Shown here: positions 12,460-26,000 of the stretch, piece after piece | Position numbering within the stretch: position 1 is the stretch's first letter | Layout: the number at the start of each line of letters is the position of its first letter | Assembly: GCF_000208745.1 (NCBI RefSeq) | Contig: NC_030858.1 | Coordinates: forward strand, 34,160,364-34,224,363 | DNA: 64,000 nucleotides | Source: Theobroma cacao | Lineage: Eukaryota > Streptophyta > Magnoliopsida > Malvales > Malvaceae | Direction of reading: 5' to 3' | Translations under genes and position numbers: made by a program | Notes under the pieces: generated by a model | The model's input: the letters and a program-made list of their open reading frames with translations, nothing else | Database searches by the model: none | Told to the model about the DNA's origin: nothing

Positions 12460-14205
12460 TAGTGGTNAATATTTTCTGATACCATTTTTAGGTAGATACC
12501 ATATTTCATGCACTATATATATATATATATATATATAAATATATATATGGGTGAAAAATAAGAATTATATTTCTGTTCAGACACTGATTAACAGGTAGTT
12601 CAAATGTTCCTTTCTAGTCCATTTCATTTTATTCTTTATATATATGTCTTTCTTGTTTTGCGCCGCAATTTTATGCTATACCGCCAAGGTAAAGAGTCCC
12701 ATTAATTGCTTACACTTTGTTTTCATCTTGATTTAACAATTCAAATTTGACTTTTCCTAGATATTAAAAAAAATTAAAGTAAAAATCATATGTAAAATAA
12801 CTCTAGTCATTAAAATATGCTACTAGGCGTGCTGCTTATCAATCCTGGAATCTGATCATGTTTATTTTATTCGTTGGAATACAGATATCTGGCCTTAAGG
12901 TTGTTCATTATCATGGATTTCGTCTTTGACCATTAATGTTATCGGGATATCATTATCACATCTTAGTCATCAACTTTGAAATATGATTTTTACGTATTTT
13001 TATACAGCCTAATCACGCGTGCCACGTGTACGGTGATGCCTTGTTTCTATTTGGTTTATCAATAATCATTTTATGGGGAATATATATATATATTGCTTTA
13101 CCTGTAAGAAGTCCATTTGCAATGTTGAATGCTATGGCTTTGATGGGGTATTTTTATCTAAAACCATTTCCATCAAAAGGTGGTTTGATAGTGATATGTG
13201 TTGAAATATAAAAGCCAACCTTAGCTTGAACAGTCAATGGAAAGTTGTGATTGATTATTTTAATGAGTGATTGAAAAATTGAAATGGACCCAATCCTAAG
13301 ACAAAGACAAGTTACATGAGTTTCAACATTCCAACCCTTCGAAATATATATATGTATATATTGTGGTAAGCCATGTATATCCATCCATGTGCCAATGCAA
13401 ATTAGGAACTCACTTCAGTTTCTAATATGGTGGTTGTGTTTGTCTTGGGTGGTTAACCTTATTTCCAACCCCTTTTTCCATTTCATTTGATTTGACAAAT
13501 TAAATGACCTTTGTGTTTGTAATGTAGGCTGATAATCTAAGACAGCAAACTCTTCACCAGCTGCCTCGGATATTGACTGTTAGACAGGCAGCAAGGTGTT
13601 TTTTGGTGATCGGCGAGTACTATGGGCGATTACGAGCACTTAGTTCTCTTTGGGCGTCCCGTCCCCGAGAGTAAGATTTTTACTATTTGATATATATATA
13701 TATACACACACGCACATAGAAGTTAAAACCCTAATGGAAAAATTAAAAAAAAAAATGGTCCATAAACCATGTTTTTCTAATTAGTTGTTGTGTCTTCCTT
13801 TTGAACAAATTAGAACATTCCTTTGGGGGCTGTCCCTTGTCAAATTCGTGATTTGGAATCTAGACAAAGATCATGTACATGGGTGGCTATTTATCTTTTA
13901 GGAGTAGTCATCAGCTCAGCTAGAAATTTACTCAAAAAACATGCCAACCTTAATCATGATTAATTTCTCTTCTTGGAGGCATATATTATTTTCCGTCACA
14001 CCTCAAAATCATTCATCTTTCTTTCTTATATATTATCAACGTATGTTAATACATTTCATATACTGGTCAATTAAGTCTGCATGGTAACCAAAATTTTATT
14101 TATTCGATGATTATTAGGTCCTTGATGAGTGATGATCACTCATGCCAAACAACAACAGACTTGCATATGGTGCAACCATCACAGAATCATTTCTCAAACT
14201 TTTGA
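7558..14205 (+). CDS. TGA9: TGA-type bZIP transcription factor (TGA9-like)
   Basis: Twelve coding exons join in frame: 7558-7670, 7808-7899, 8290-8369, 8660-8929, 9979-10017, 10104-10163, 10275-10352, 10509-10557, 11109-11380, 11879-12100, 13528-13670, 14118-14205. They encode about 501 residues; Arabidopsis TGA9 is of similar size. The N-terminus (MANHRVGETGLSDSGPS) is a recognised TGA9 signature. Exon 4 carries a Gln-rich stretch. The basic region (NREAARKSRLRKK, about residues 206-218) runs into a leucine zipper (to about 244). Exons 9-12 form the DOG1/TGA domain, with landmarks such as RCFLWMGGFRPSELIK and GEYYGRLRALSSLWASRP. Family knowledge: clade members bind TGACG motifs, interact with CC-type glutaredoxins (ROXY) and act in anther development. 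The single N at 12467 falls in intron 10, so coding sequence is unaffected. The symbol is assigned by motif recognition, not by a search. Confidence 0.9.
9431..9538 (+). CDS. TGA9: Alternative first coding exon of the TGA-type gene
   Basis: Inside the intron between coding exons 4 (ends 8929) and 5 (starts 9979), an ATG in good context (ACGATGGCA) opens 36 codons reading MADFDGFCYPYHVHDYLLQ and ending LPRNF. They run straight into a donor (TTTTGTGAGA, GT at 9539). The exon ends in phase 0, exactly like exon 4, so it would splice in frame to 9979 and give a form of about 352 aa. That form would have the whole bZIP and DOG1 regions but a different, short, His/Gln-rich N-terminus. CT-rich leader-like DNA and a TATA-like TTTATACAC near 9107 lie upstream. 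I infer an internal promoter; there is no transcript evidence here. Confidence 0.6.
12383..12540 (+). repeat. Direct repeat around the N at 12467 (probable unmerged contig overlap)
   Basis: The stretch from about 12383 to 12455 is repeated almost exactly from 12468 (offset 85 bases), with one N at 12467 between the copies. Both copies end in a TA microsatellite. It lies in intron 10 of the TGA-type gene. This is most simply a contig overlap left unmerged when a gap was closed with one N. Confidence 0.8.
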
Positions 14206-14930
14206 TAAAAAGAAAGAATCCCACTAGCCAGCCTGATCAGCAATCACAAATCCTGTATTTTCACAGCCATGCAAATTGGATTTCCCATCATCAAGCTACT
14301 TTAGAGGAGATAGGCCCTTTCTTTTTCTGTTCTTTTTTTTTTTTTATCTCTTTGATTATTAAGTTATCCTTGTAAATGAAAAATCAATTTTAATGTGCAA
14401 TGAAGGGAGGAGCTTCTCTCTTTTCTTGAAAGAAATTAAATTAAGAGACCATCATGAACAATGAAAGTTGAAAGTGTGAGGTATACATATATAATTATAT
14501 ATATATATATTTATATAATGAGTCAGTTGTCAACATTGACTCTAGTGGCTCTTGAATGGTGTAGAAGGCTTTTAAAAATAAAAAATAAATAAAAACAAAA
14601 GGGGTGGAGAGAGAAAGAGACTGAAACCATTGTCTTCTTGTAATAAGTTTAATATTATTTATTAAAAAAAATAAAAAGAAAATGGTGGGAAAGAGAGGGA
14701 AATGTGGGTTGTTTGTTTCTTTCATTAAAAGAAAGTGGTTGTGAAGGAGAGAAGGGTGAGTATTTTCCATATTTCTAAAGGGTAGAAACGACAAGAGAGG
14801 AGAGAAGAGTATAGATGGAAGACACTGTCGTTTCCTTGAATAAAATTTGCTGAGGAAAAGAGACACAAAAGTGGGTTTCTTTCCATTGTATATATAGCTC
14901 TGCATAATGCCCTAATACATATATATATAT

Positions 14931-15006
14931 ATATATATATATGCATTTATTTCAAGTGGTTGTGAGAGGGTTTTCTAATGGAGAAAAAGACAGTGAAAAT
15001 TAATTA

Positions 15007-15038
<32 letters not shown>

Positions 15039-15117
15039 GAGNTATATATATATGCATTTATTTCAAGTGGTTGTGAGAGGGTTTTCTAATGGAGAAAAAG
15101 ACAGTGAAAATTAATTA

Positions 15118-15152
<35 letters not shown>
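14931..15152 (+). repeat. Direct repeat around the N at 15042 (probable unmerged contig overlap)
   Basis: A unit of about 110 bases beginning in TA repeats and ending in a GA microsatellite occurs twice, with an N at 15042 between the copies (offset 111 bases). The sequences between the two microsatellites are identical by eye. This is interpreted as an assembly join, not a biological repeat. Confidence 0.8.
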
Positions 15153-15154
<2 letters not shown>

Positions 15155-16404
15155 TTTTGTTTCCTTTAGCGTAAAAAACATGTAGCAACTTGAATGAATG
15201 GTGGACAAAAGAGATTGGGTTAATTGCAACTTAAATTATATTATACAAATTAAGTTGTACAGTTTTAATTCAGGCATGAAACTGAAACCTGTTGCCTTCT
15301 GCATCTTTACAATTACGTTATGTCTCTGAAAAGACATGTAATGTATGAAGATAAAAGCTGCAGACTACTCTTGCTATGCTCTATGTTGTAGAATTAGTAT
15401 AGTGCACTAGGGTAAGAAAGACAGTACAACCTCCCTTTCTGAAGGAAGAGAAAAGGAGACAACAGTTTGAATAGGATGCCTCTGTTGAAGAATCAATGGC
15501 AGAACCATCGAAACCCATTAGAACAGTACAAATTAGGGTTTTTTTTTTTGGTTTATGTTTCAGAAATAAATAAATAAAGAAAAGAGAGAAGCATGCATGG
15601 TGGTGCATGTGTCTGAATGTCTGCCATTCTCATCACACGTGTTGGATTGACAGCTTAATGGAGCTTTTGGCCTTCATTATTTTTGGGTCAATCAAAAATA
15701 TTTTAAACCCAAATCAATGTCATGAAGAAAAATTATATGATTAAGAGTTGTTGGCATGCAAGTTTTCCAAACCTTTTGTTGCTTGTCGCCAACTTTTTAA
15801 GGCATGATATGATCCTCAAGATACCAGATCATCATATGGCTAAGGTTATACTATTAATATATATTATTATGTAGGCTCTACCACATGGTAGATGCCTGGT
15901 GAAATATGGTGCCTAAGGAAAATTAATGGTAAAGTAAGTGACAATATTATTGTCCCAAGTTGTGTTTCAGTTTATTATAAAAAATGATAATTGTATTTTA
16001 TTTTGTTCGGACGTATACAAGATCATATAATAATGTTAAGCAAATTAATTATTTGCATTTTCTTGTCTAACAATAACATTGTACATATAATTAATTCAAA
16101 TTGGTTTCCTCGAGTTTATTGAAAATTTTTCTAGCTCTTATATTTATATGTTATTGTAGAAGTGAAGTAAGAAATAACAAATATATAATCAAATTGAAGG
16201 TATCAATTAATTAATTTAAGGGATAAATTCTTTTTCATAACAGTTGTAATATAAATTTACTATTTAGTATCATATCTTCATAAAAAAAAAAAAAAGTTTA
16301 AAAATGTAGATGTGGGATCCTTAAAATTTAATATGGTAACATCAATTTTGTTTTGTTGTTTATGGTGGAGACTCTCTCAACTTTTGGATATCCATCAAAC
16401 AGGA

Positions 16405-16413
16405 TATATGTAT

Positions 16414-16470
<57 letters not shown>

Positions 16471-16495
16471 TATAGATAAATAGATAGATAGATAG
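16405..16495 (+). repeat. TA microsatellite followed by a GATA run
   Basis: A long alternating TA tract (about 16405-16467) is followed by several GATA tetranucleotides (about 16478-16495). It lies in intergenic DNA and no function is evident. Confidence 0.8.
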
Positions 16496-17354
16496 ATTAA
16501 AAAATCAAAAGAAAGAGGGGTGGGAAAAGTAATACATATGGGTCAATATCAGCATGCTTTATGCTAAATCCCGACCAAATAATATATTAGGGGCATAACT
16601 TCAATGCATACGTCTTTTTAGGATTAGGTTTTAATATTCCCATCAAAGCCTATTAAATGCTGCTTCTGTCATTACTTTTTGGTATAAATAGTGATCATAA
16701 CTCGTTAATTACTTTTTCACTTTATTTTATTTTAAAAATGTATTTTCATATATTTATAAATATCGAATGACGTCTAAGGTTCAAATAAATCTTCATTCGA
16801 TAAAAAAAAAAACCTAAAATTGATATATGATTTAACATGAATATGTCTTTAATCGGTAACGGAGCTAAAGTGAAGGTGGAGAGAAACAGTCGACGATTTT
16901 TTATTTTTTATTATTATATATATAAAATTTACAATATATAAATTTATGATCTTGTATAATTATCCTTTAATCACAATTTATGTAAAATTTTGAGTTGCGT
17001 CACTGTCTCTAATTATGCTATCATTAATAGTTATGGATGAAACTTTTGATTAACACAAATTTTTTTTTTTAAAAGAAAGTTGGTGAAATTTTGGATTAAA
17101 AGTGATGAGTTAGTCAATGATTTTATATATTGAATATAAAAGCTATATAGTTTTGGTTGACCAGAACATTGTTAATCATATACTTAAAGATTATAATAAT
17201 AAGGTTTCAGCTTTGCAGAAGAGCTTGAACCATTCATAGACGGATTTGTGTTAAGTAATTCCATTTTAAAATTGGAGCTTATTTGGCATTGACCAAAATG
17301 ATTGCTGAACTTCCCCTGACCTTTCATAAATAAAATAATGAGTAAGAGGCAGAC

Positions 17355-17385
<31 letters not shown>

Positions 17386-18087
17386 AAGGAAAGAATCAAG
17401 AATTTTCAGCTGATCATTTATATTATTATCCTTCAAGCTTTGTTTTAGGACAGTAAACTATATCTAGAGCAAGACAGAGAACCAATTCTGGATTGAGTAA
17501 CCAGAACATTGTTTTCCCCTGAAAGATCGGTTGTACTGCAGTCCTTCACCTACCCTGACAGGAGGAGATGTTCAGCAAACTTTTAGCATGGACGTTCTAT
17601 GTCAAAAACCCAAAACCAAATCCTGGTCAAGTGTCTTTGCTCTTTACTACAATCTGAAGATTTGGGCCCTATTTGGGGGGTCCTAAATGCTCACTGGGGA
17701 CATTAATATCAGATATGAGGGACAGCCCATTTTCAATGACCAAGGCGGGCTGGCCTAATTATAAGAATACTAGGACATCATGCAACTAGTATACAAGACG
17801 AAGAACTCATCAGGGAAAGGTATATGACTTAAAGTTTGCTATCGTTTATTAGGGCTTTCAATGATACACATGGACTAACCGATGGCAGTAAGCTTGAGAA
17901 TTCTGCTCAAAGGGAAGTGAAATAATTGCTTCTAGTAAATTTCATTGGATCAAGCAAACAAAATTCTTCCATTACATAACATATGATATGTACAGAAAAA
18001 TGAATCATAATTACACTTCTGTGATCAGATTGCACCAGACAGGCTGATAATTAGTAACCTAACCGGCCACAGCAAAGGGCAGGGATT

Positions 18088-21000
18088 TCAAAATGCAAAT
18101 TTCAAGTCCGAGAGGTCATCCATTGGTATTTCTAAACCTATGGAATCATGGTCTTGCAAGCCATCCTCATCAAAGTTTAGCCAGGAACTCAGATCTTGGG
18201 GCCCACCGAGGTCATTGGAAGCACCCAAGTCTTCCATTGTATCCAACTCGTTTAGTTGCAAGTTTGGAAAATCAATGGGTTCATCTGCTTCTTTAGATGA
18301 ATTCCGATAAATGTTACTAGGAGATGATAACCTCACTTCTCTTTCAGTCACGTTGCCAGCATTAGCCAAAGGCTTACTAGATCCACGGGCAGGCAGCAAC
18401 GGTTCTGAAAGCCTGCCATTATATCCATGATTATTCTTTTGCTTGGGCTTTGTTTTCGTTTTCCTGTCACCCTTGGAACCGTCCAATGATGTCCGACCAG
18501 CTCCAGATACAGAACTATTCCTTAAATTATCTCTGCTTTGATCCCTATCTCTTTCACTTCTCTTTCCCCTTACTCCACCAACAGTGCCATCAAGAGTTGA
18601 CGTTACCCTAGAAGAAGCACTACCAACAACATCATCAATTAGTACTTCCCTCTTCCTCCCTTTGTTTAACATAGATCCATACTTGGAAACAGCATGTTCA
18701 GATGAGTGAACAGATGGAAGAGCATCTGAAGAATCATACCTCTCAAAAGTACTAGAAACAGCACCTGAGGCAGAAGTCAAAATGAACATGAATAAGCCGC
18801 TTAAGAATTAAATGAGACATGATAAAATTAATTAATATTTTACTTTCTAATTTTTCCTACCCTTAAAACAATAAAGCTCCCAAATTCTAAATAGATCCAA
18901 AATGCATAACCTAGTAGAGTATACTATAGGGACATAATACAATCATGAGAAGAGAATGTAGAAATATAGATTGCATACCTGAGCCCCTGGCTTCTGCTTG
19001 ATGGTTTGAAGTTTCATTACAAGTATTACTAGCAGTTCCAGAGCCAATACAATCAACAGATTTTGCTTCATTGCTGCATGGAGGTACAGAAAACATGACA
19101 TCTTGTAATGTGGGTTCGCTAAAGCAACTATTGCCTGTCTCTTCATATTTTCGACATCTATCAAGGGTTCGCTTGACAAAAGCCAATGCAACATGTTTTG
19201 AAACCTTACGAACTGCACTTTTTGATGAATTACTCCCACGACATGCCTGCATAAATTGTTTGTAGAAACTCGATCAATTATACCATACTAAACAAGCTAA
19301 ATACATGGCAATGTCAAATAGATGTTGACAGTTTTTGCCTAAAAGCACATAGCTTGTATGCTTTCCATAAAAACCTAGTTTCCTAGCTACTTAATAAAAC
19401 ATTTGCCAAAATGTTATCAACATGTTGACAATTATCACACTTAACAACCCTGCACTCCTTTTAATAATCAAAGAAACTTGTAAAATCCAATCCAGACCAG
19501 AAAATAATATTATACGAAACAAGGAAGGCAAAGAATTAAATCTCAACAGCTCTAAGTAAATATTTCAAACAAAATTGCACCAGGAAATCTGAGAATTACC
19601 AAACGTTTTTTATAAGCCATCTGGATTAATTGGTCCATTGCAACACGCTCAATGTTCCTGCAAATTAAACACATTATTCTAAGTTGAAGCATCACTCATA
19701 AGGTTATTAACAACATTAGAAGATCAACTATTTATCCCACCTTCTTTCTACATCTCTCCCATTCTGAATGGCTTTATCAATCTTTCCCAACTTTTTCTTC
19801 TTTTTCCGAATCTACATATTGATAAACAAAGTTTTCAAACATACTGAAAATTGCAATTTAAAAGCAAAAGCCTGCTATATAAGATTTTTATACGTAACTA
19901 TCCAATATCAAAACAAAGAGATCTTTTGGCACAAAGACAGAGATCATGGGAAGAGAAAATCAAAGAAAGTAAATTGCAACAAGGTTATTGTCAAAATATG
20001 CTCAAATAATCCAAGTTGCATATATCTGTGAAAACTGATAAAAGTTATGAAGAGCAACCTGTTGATAAAGACGTTCATTAAGTTCAACAACTCTCTGATT
20101 TATTGCTTCCTCTCCCTCTGCCAAATCAGGCTGCAAAAAGGCAAAGGCAAAAATATATAAATAAATAAAAGGAAAATCATATAAGATAGCAGCACAAAGA
20201 CATTTAATACCCACATAGAGAAGTAAAAGAAATCTTCAAAATAACTGACAGAAAAGATATCAATTTTGCACTCCTGGACTGAAACTCATAAGGGAAGTTC
20301 TGTACAATTAATCAATCAGTCAAAGAATGAAAGAAAACTCACCAAAGTCTCTGGATAAAGACCAATACTGTGTAACTCCAGCAAAAGCTTATCATCCATA
20401 CACAAGAACTGATATTGGCAGTCAGAAGAAATACCAGAAACATTCATTTCCTTAGGTTGGAGCTGACCCAGGTCAGTTGAACATATTTCGCTCACAGGCC
20501 CCATATCCGAATGTGAAAAATCATCATCTCCCAACCACCGTTCACTACTATGTAATGAATTAGACATGCTGGAGTTCCTAAATGTGTTAGATGCAACACT
20601 CACATCACAAGAGAGTCTGTCTAACAGAGAGTTCTTCTGACATTGAAAATCTGCATTCGACTCAACTTCAAATTCCATCCTGTCCCTATCTTTAGATTCA
20701 GCATCCATCTGGTTGCATGAACCACAATGGGAATCATCACTTGCATAGTGCAGGGACATATTCTTTGCTTCAATGTGGTGGTAAATTTCTTCACTTTCAT
20801 CTTCTTCAATCAAAGCAGAAAGAACCCTTTGATATAAAGGAGTAACCTTGTCCAACTTTTTTATATCAAATCTTCCACTTGAAGCATTAGTTTTGGCCAT
20901 TTCTTCAATAGAATTAGGAGCATCCTTCTGCAGCACAACACCCTGAGGAAATTGCAGGACATATCAATATTTGCCAACAAAGTTTGACTAAATTTCCGGT

Positions 21001-24000
21001 TAATTTTCTGTTTCTTAAGATTTAACATAACAGTACTTGGCAGTTTATAGCCAATAAAAAGAGATTTGGTCTTAGTGGAAGATACATAAAGTGATGGACT
21101 TTACCAGAACATTATATCCATCGCCAAACATTTGTGACAAACTCTCGTCAAGCTCTTCTGCCAAACTTAGCTGATCCAACATCAAAATAGAAGATCAGGA
21201 AATTGCGATTAACTAAACCCCAAGGTATTAATAAATCATACATCTGTTAGTACCCATATAGTACCTGTTGTGTAAGGTAAGATGTGTCCTCTGAACTAAC
21301 AGAATTAAAAATAGATCCCATTTTCTTCCAAAATGGACCAGAACAAGCAAGACCTACAGAAACAAGTAACAGATTAAGAATATATACCACAATAAATGCT
21401 CAATTCTCAAAAGGTTCTTCTCTTTTTTTTTTTTTTGGGAGGGTGGGCGGTTGGGGGATATCATTGAAGAGAGAGAAATACGTACTGCCAGCATTACGAG
21501 CAGAACTGGCAGCTGCAAATAGTTCCTCATGATCATCATCAGATTCACCTGAACATGGCATCCCAAACACATTGCCGTTAAGAATACACTCCAGGAACTT
21601 TCAGGGATTTTTCAGCAAGTTTAGTAGTTCACAAAAAATGTAGAGGCATATGTATACAGATCGGAGTGATTCTGAAATTCATTCCAATTTAAAAATTAAA
21701 CAAAAAAAAATAAAGCTCCATTAAAAGAAATATTAAATCCATACAAGCACACACATCTAAATTGTTGATAGCTAACCTTAAACCAAGAGCAAAATATTTT
21801 TCAAATATCATGTCTGGTCATAGAGATGACATATTAGAGTCATATCATTGATGCACACCTTTAAGATTGAAAACACCCATGCAAAATGATTAGAACATCA
21901 GAGATTTCATAGAGCAATCATAGTGACACAATAGAATTGATACTCTTCTAATTCTTGACATAATTTGCAGCCAAAAGACTCATGGGCCTAGTAAATACCT
22001 GTAAAATCTGAAGAAACATTATTTAGCATCGACCCAACACGTGTTGAAGCCTTGCGATCTTTCAGCTTTTTGGAAGGTGGACGACCTGTTTTACTGAACC
22101 AAAGAAATATGATTCATTTGTCAGATTTCATCAAGACAAATAAACAACTTACTAATAAGAGCCAACGAAAAATATTAAGAACCTTCTATTTTTATCAGAA
22201 GCAGATCTCGCAGTTTGAATTGGTTTGGTTGTAGTAAGATTCTCCAACTTCTCCCTCGTTGGATGAACAATTGGTTTTGTCAAGAGTGGTGCACTGCTTC
22301 CACTCCTTCCTTGTCTTCGGACTCCATCTCCAATTTCATTAGTAGACATTTGTTTCTTCCTTGTGGGCAATAAGAAAGCCCCAGCTTTTTGAGATGCAGG
22401 CAGCGTAACCTCACTACAATCAATTCCTTTCTCTTTTGATTTGCTATCTCCAGCTCCTGATTCTTCACTCTCTGATAACCCAAATGGAGAGGACACATTC
22501 TCAGGTTCCCTCTTAATTTTTAGAGTAGCATTATCTATACTGCTGCCAAGCAGTGATCCACCAGTTCCAACAGATGCCCTAGCACCAAAATCAGGTGTTG
22601 CAAAGCCTTGAGATGAAATCTGAGCTTCAGCATTAGAGACAGGGGACACTAAATTTGCTCTCCTCGTACGTGAGTTTTTATGTGGTCTCTGACCACCCCA
22701 CTGGGCCATAGCATGCGACGAGGAACCTGTAGACATTGGACGTTTTTGATTGCTCCCAACACCTAACGCTTGTATCTTATTTAGATTTGGCTGTTCCCAA
22801 CCCTGCAAAGCTCCAGATGAGAGGTGAACTTTTGAAGATGAGTCTAACACCATGATGGAACCACTTCGTGGTGCCCTAGAAACCTTTCCTTTTAGCATTG
22901 TAGTCGGCCCACTTGATTGGTTGTCATCCTGGAGACTTGCCCTGACAAACAGAGCCATTACAGAAATCAATAACCAGTGAGAAGAAAACATTAAAAGAAT
23001 ATCATACACGGCAATTAAATGCAAAATTTGATAGCCATTCACTATGTAAGTTTTCTGCCCACATATTTTCACTACAGACTGCTAGAAATAAAATGAAGGC
23101 ACATACTTATTATTTGTTTTCGTTAAAACCCTCTGCTCCAGCATAGCTGCACGATCCCGAGGAATAGAGGTACTCTCCAATTCGTTCCTAAGCACTGTAC
23201 TGGCATCTGAACCAGCAGCTTCAAAAGAACAATCAGACCTGTTGATTCCACTAACTCCAGGGGAAGATTTTGATCTGATGCACGAAAGAACCCATTAACA
23301 TAAGAGTAAGAGAACATTAATACAGAACAGATTTGACAAACAGCTGAAAATTTGTGGATCAGCATAACTCATAAACTTACAGCCTAAACTTGAAGAAAAT
23401 AATCAATCCAGTGACAAGACCTTAAGATAGAGGCCGAAAAAATCTTTCTTCATTTTCATCAGAAAATGATAATATCTTATCAAGCATTCAAGAAAGTTAT
23501 ACCAGCAAAGAAGCAGTTATAATCTATATTTATATTACAATTAAAAGCAGGTAAAATAGAAACAACAAAGCAGGATTAAAAATACAAAACAATGCAAGCA
23601 GTAAGGTCTGTCAATCCAAAATACAATGCAAGTTCTTAAGCCTGGACATTTGCATGCTTGACTCCGATTTTATTAGTAGTCAAATTTAAGAACCCGCATA
23701 AATTTTCTACATACAGAACAAAATTTACAAACTTCCATACCTTATGAATAATGACTGCAATCATCAAATCTATCAGCAATAAATAGTAGAACAGAATGTT
23801 TCTTCCTCAATTACTACTAAACTGCCAGTTTGATTGATAACAATGATGAAATGCCCACAGAAAATCAAAAAAGGGCTTTTGTTTACCATGGCAAGCCTCA
23901 TCAGCAATATATCCAGGATCACATAAAACTCCTAGGCCAAGCCTAAGCCAAATTTTTCATACGCAGTTCAAGTCAAAACCTACCATACTCAATGCAGCCA

Positions 24001-26000
24001 TACTAGATAGTATTCTTTTCCTTTTAATCAGAACCAGGAAGCAAGTTCAATCCTTAGACAATCACCTGAAACCCTGTGTATCACATGATCGCAACTTTGA
24101 TTCAGAACTCAGCTTCTGTTGCATAGCTCGTTTTACATCCCGGTCACCAGCAGTAACTCTATTTCCTACAGCTGCAACAGACCGTTTCCTTTTCATCTTT
24201 GTTTCCCATCCTTCACCGGACAATCTGCGGATCTTTTCTTCAATTCGAGCAGATCCCCCATTAACAGCTGAAAGCACATCACCATCCTTTTCTATTATTC
24301 CCTGCTGCCTTGGATTCAAAGCAGTCCTATTATCAGCCTGGTCTCATAAGAAAGAAAAAAGAAAAAGAGGAAACAAGAAAATAGAATTAATGAAGCATAA
24401 TATAAAAAAGAGAAAAAGGAAGGTGTGTAATTAAACTAGTTGCTTTCAAGTAACTGGCCTATCTTTTATTCTTCTTTATTTTTTTTTTGCCATAAAATGG
24501 AACATTCAATTATGCCTAACAAAAAACTTTGTTCACTGCTGAGCAAAGATCAAATGATTTGTCTTTAAACATTGCCTGGAATTTCACAAAAAAAGTCTTC
24601 ACGAATGCACGTGAATACTAATTAGGTTGAAACATTAAAACATTCCAGCAATAATAGTGAAATACAAACCCGTAAATCGGCAACTGACGTGCGAACACGT
24701 TTGTTTAGCCCCACCCCTTTTGGCCTATCCTCCAACCTTTGGGTCATTATGTCATGAGGGTTTCTATGAATCTGGCTCCCGATCTTTGCAATGTTTACTC
24801 CACTTGTTCTCTCACTTGAGATATCACTTCGTTGTTGCTTCTTTGAGTTTAAGGTTTCTCTATACCTTTCCAGTTTAGAAATTGACTCACGCAACTTTTT
24901 TACTCTATCCCTGTTAGAAACACAATGCAGATTCAATAACCAAACACTGTCCATCCGACTTATGACTAACAGGCATCAAAATCAAGATCAAATATGCACA
25001 ATGCACATGTGCAGACAGGAAAAAAAAAAGAAAAGAAAAGAACACCCGTGAGAAAAAGCCTCTGAATTGCAGGCAAGCTATATAACATCTAAATATGACA
25101 ATCAGCATCAAAATCAAGATAAAATGTGCACAATGTACATGTGCAGACAGAAAAAAAAAAAAGAAAAGAACAACTGTGAGAAAAAGCCTCTGAATTGCAG
25201 GCAAANAACAACCGTGCGAAAAAGCCTCTGAATTGCAGGCAAGCTATATAACATCTAAATATGACAATCGGCATCAAAATCAAGATAAAATATGCACAAT
25301 GTACATGTGCAGACAGAAAAAAAAAAAAAAGAACAACTGTGAGAAAAAGCCTCTGAATTGCAGGCAAACTATATAACCTCTATCTATGACAATCGCCTAC
25401 ATTACTCAAGTGGCAAGCCCATGTGTGAAGACAGGATATCTACATGCATGCAGAGAGAATATATTGCATACGCACCATGATACATGAGCAATGCTTGCAT
25501 TGTAACTAATCATGTACCATGTTGACTGTTTTTTGCCCATTATGTTTCCAGTGAAAGTACCTATCATCACCGGCTTAACTTTAAAGGTTCCCTTGTCACC
25601 AAACAATTACAATGAAAAGTCACTAAACTAACTCATAAACTATACCATAATCCATTAAATATAAACCTTTCCACAAATTTAGCATTATCTGCAGGGAATG
25701 GTTGCAATAAAGAAGACAGACATACCTGGCCTTCCTAGAGGCATCTTGAACACTTTCTTTGAAGTTCTTAAGCTCCTCCGTTGCCACTGGAGGTGAAGGT
25801 TTAGGATGTGCAACTCCAAAAGTGTGATCCTCCGATGTACTACTTCGAAAAGGAACACCCAGAACCCGGCTTAATTCTCCAGATCGTGTATATTTCTGAT
25901 TGCCTAATGTAATCGGCTCCAAAGGCAAACACTGAAGCAATGGTGGCATATCCGACGACGATCCTGCATTCCCTTGGCTTAAATTATGCCCACTTAACAT
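18088..26000 (-). CDS. Conserved plant protein of unknown function (At4g29790/At2g19390-like), intact copy
   Basis: Fifteen coding exons on the minus strand join in frame: 26000-25726, 24910-24670, 24337-24066, 23274-23107, 22941-22183, 22093-21999, 21548-21486, 21353-21265, 21170-21105, 20942-20343, 20130-20059, 19811-19741, 19657-19600, 19246-18979, 18764-18088. The product is about 1257 residues: hydrophilic, Ser/Lys/Arg-rich and largely low-complexity, with likely nuclear basic clusters (KMKRKRS; RKKKKKLGK) and a conserved acidic C-terminus (GLQDHDSIGLEIPMDDLSDL). I recognise it as a conserved plant family sometimes labelled serine/arginine repetitive matrix-like; the locus names are from memory and no biochemical function is established. 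A probable 5' UTR intron lies between about 26690 and 26940. Exon 1 sits in a stretch bracketed by two Ns (25206, 27330), so its sequence needs checking. Confidence 0.85.
24973..25390 (-). repeat. Intronic tandem repeat with an N at 25206
   Basis: In the first coding intron of the unknown gene, a unit starting GCATCAAAATCAAG and containing a poly-A run occurs three times (starts about 24973, 25105, 25271). The duplicated gene copy has two units (36800, 36938; period about 138). The third unit here follows the N at 25206 and probably reflects an unmerged contig end instead of a real extra unit. Confidence 0.75.

Larger units (their letters stand above)
14206..18087. other. Intergenic region between convergent genes
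   Basis: This holds the 3' UTR of the TGA-type gene (start) and of the minus-strand unknown gene (end). No exon is supported. It is rich in TA and GA microsatellites (around 14925-14942, 15011-15040, 16405-16467 and 17356-17385) and a short GATA run near 16478-16495. Confidence 0.6.

Noticed and set aside
24914..25367. Repeated minus-strand frames resembling a small hydrophobic protein
   Set aside because: They arise from the intronic tandem repeat with poly-A/T runs, and one crosses the N at 25206.
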